From the NCBI RefSeq assembly GCF_004681975.1, contig NZ_SMLK01000001.1:682001-746000 (forward strand): a stretch of 64,000 nt of DNA, written 5' to 3'. The stretch is from Ramlibacter humi. GTDB lineage: Bacteria > Pseudomonadota > Gammaproteobacteria > Burkholderiales > Burkholderiaceae_C. Shown here piece after piece: positions 63,781-64,000 of this stretch (positions are counted from its first letter, which is position 1; each line of letters starts with the position of its first letter). Both the position numbers and the translations under genes were made by a program. Under the pieces are notes generated by a model. It ran no database searches. It was not told the DNA's origin and saw nothing but the letters and a program-made list of their open reading frames with translations.

Positions 63781-64000
63781 TGGACGACCACACCTTCGGC
63801 GTCGCCATCCCTTTCGTGCAGCACCTGGGGTTCCGGCTGCTGCGGATGGAGGGCGGCGAATCGACGCTCGAGTACGAAGCCCGGCCCGAGCACCTCAACT
63901 CCTTCAGCGTGACGCACGGCGGCGCCGTGATGACGCTGATGGACGTGACGATGGCGGTGGCGGCGCGCAGCCTGGAAAAGGAAATGGGCGTGGTCACCAT
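63780..64000 (+). CDS. PaaI-type hotdog thioesterase, 5' part
   Basis: First 73 residues of a hotdog-fold thioesterase, cut by the window end. It overlaps the SDR stop by one base (TGATG). It has FVQHLGFRLLRMEGGESTLEYEARPEHLNSFSVTHGGAVMTLMDVTMAVAA, where HGGAVMTLMD is the hotdog active-site region. It would hydrolyse an acyl-CoA and supports the acyl-metabolism role of this cluster. Confidence 0.85.
   Translation, partial: MDDHTFGVAIPFVQHLGFRLLRMEGGESTLEYEARPEHLNSFSVTHGGAVMTLMDVTMAVAARSLEKEMGVVT

Overview
The window is GC-rich chromosomal DNA, apart from one low-GC patch, from a betaproteobacterium of the order Burkholderiales. It most resembles Comamonadaceae of the Ramlibacter/Variovorax type. 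The evidence is the gene order (tolB-pal-cpoB-tcdA-tRNA-Lys; dapC-dapD-pilU-like-dapE-prmB; smc-zipA-ligA; map-glnD; purL), the protein signatures, and several families of short intergenic inverted repeats. There are no rRNA genes, insertion sequences, prophage genes or CRISPR arrays.

Layout. 1-5.2 kb: galE (cut by the window edge) and a lipopolysaccharide-type glycosyltransferase, then tolB-pal-cpoB of the Tol-Pal envelope machine (cpoB carries an apparent frameshift), tcdA and tRNA-Lys. 5.2-7.9 kb: two tandem paralogous 2-oxoglutarate/iron oxygenase-like genes, one lacking a likely iron ligand, and two unknown genes that overlap tail to tail. 7.9-15.4 kb, minus strand: an ABC-F ATPase, prmB, and a lysine/diaminopimelate cluster (dapE, dapD, dapC) with a PilT/PilU-type ATPase inside it. 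15.6-23.2 kb: smc and zipA, then a sharp drop in GC over ligA and a TerB/BRCT gene, probably a foreign replacement of the resident ligase. 23.2-37.2 kb: def, two divergent glycosyltransferases, map-glnD, purL, a U32-family RNA hydroxylase (rlhA-like) with an in-frame repeat insertion, and small genes around a palindrome-rich control region. 37.2-40.8 kb: a tightly overlapping minus-strand operon selO-msrB-yciB-bolA plus a parvulin.

41-55.5 kb holds the most unusual content. It has two copies of a two-gene module: a GNAT-fold, FeeM/LuxI-like acyl-transferase next to a membrane hybrid histidine kinase that closely resembles CqsS, the Vibrio CAI-1 quorum-sensing receptor. No CqsA synthase is present. 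The simplest reading is a signalling system in which a GNAT enzyme makes the ligand and a CqsS-type kinase senses it. Copy 1 (plus strand) adds a receiver-kinase fusion protein, and its synthase gene is split by a -1 frameshift exactly at an A8 tract. Copy 2 (minus strand) is intact. The two copies face each other across an acyl-CoA ligase and a complete livKHMGF transporter.

55.8-64 kb: a beta-oxidation-type cluster (FadB-like fusion, M20 peptidase, thiolase, acyl-CoA dehydrogenase, SDR, PaaI-type thioesterase cut by the window end). Together with the ligase it could supply or remove acyl groups, but a functional link to the signalling modules is inference.
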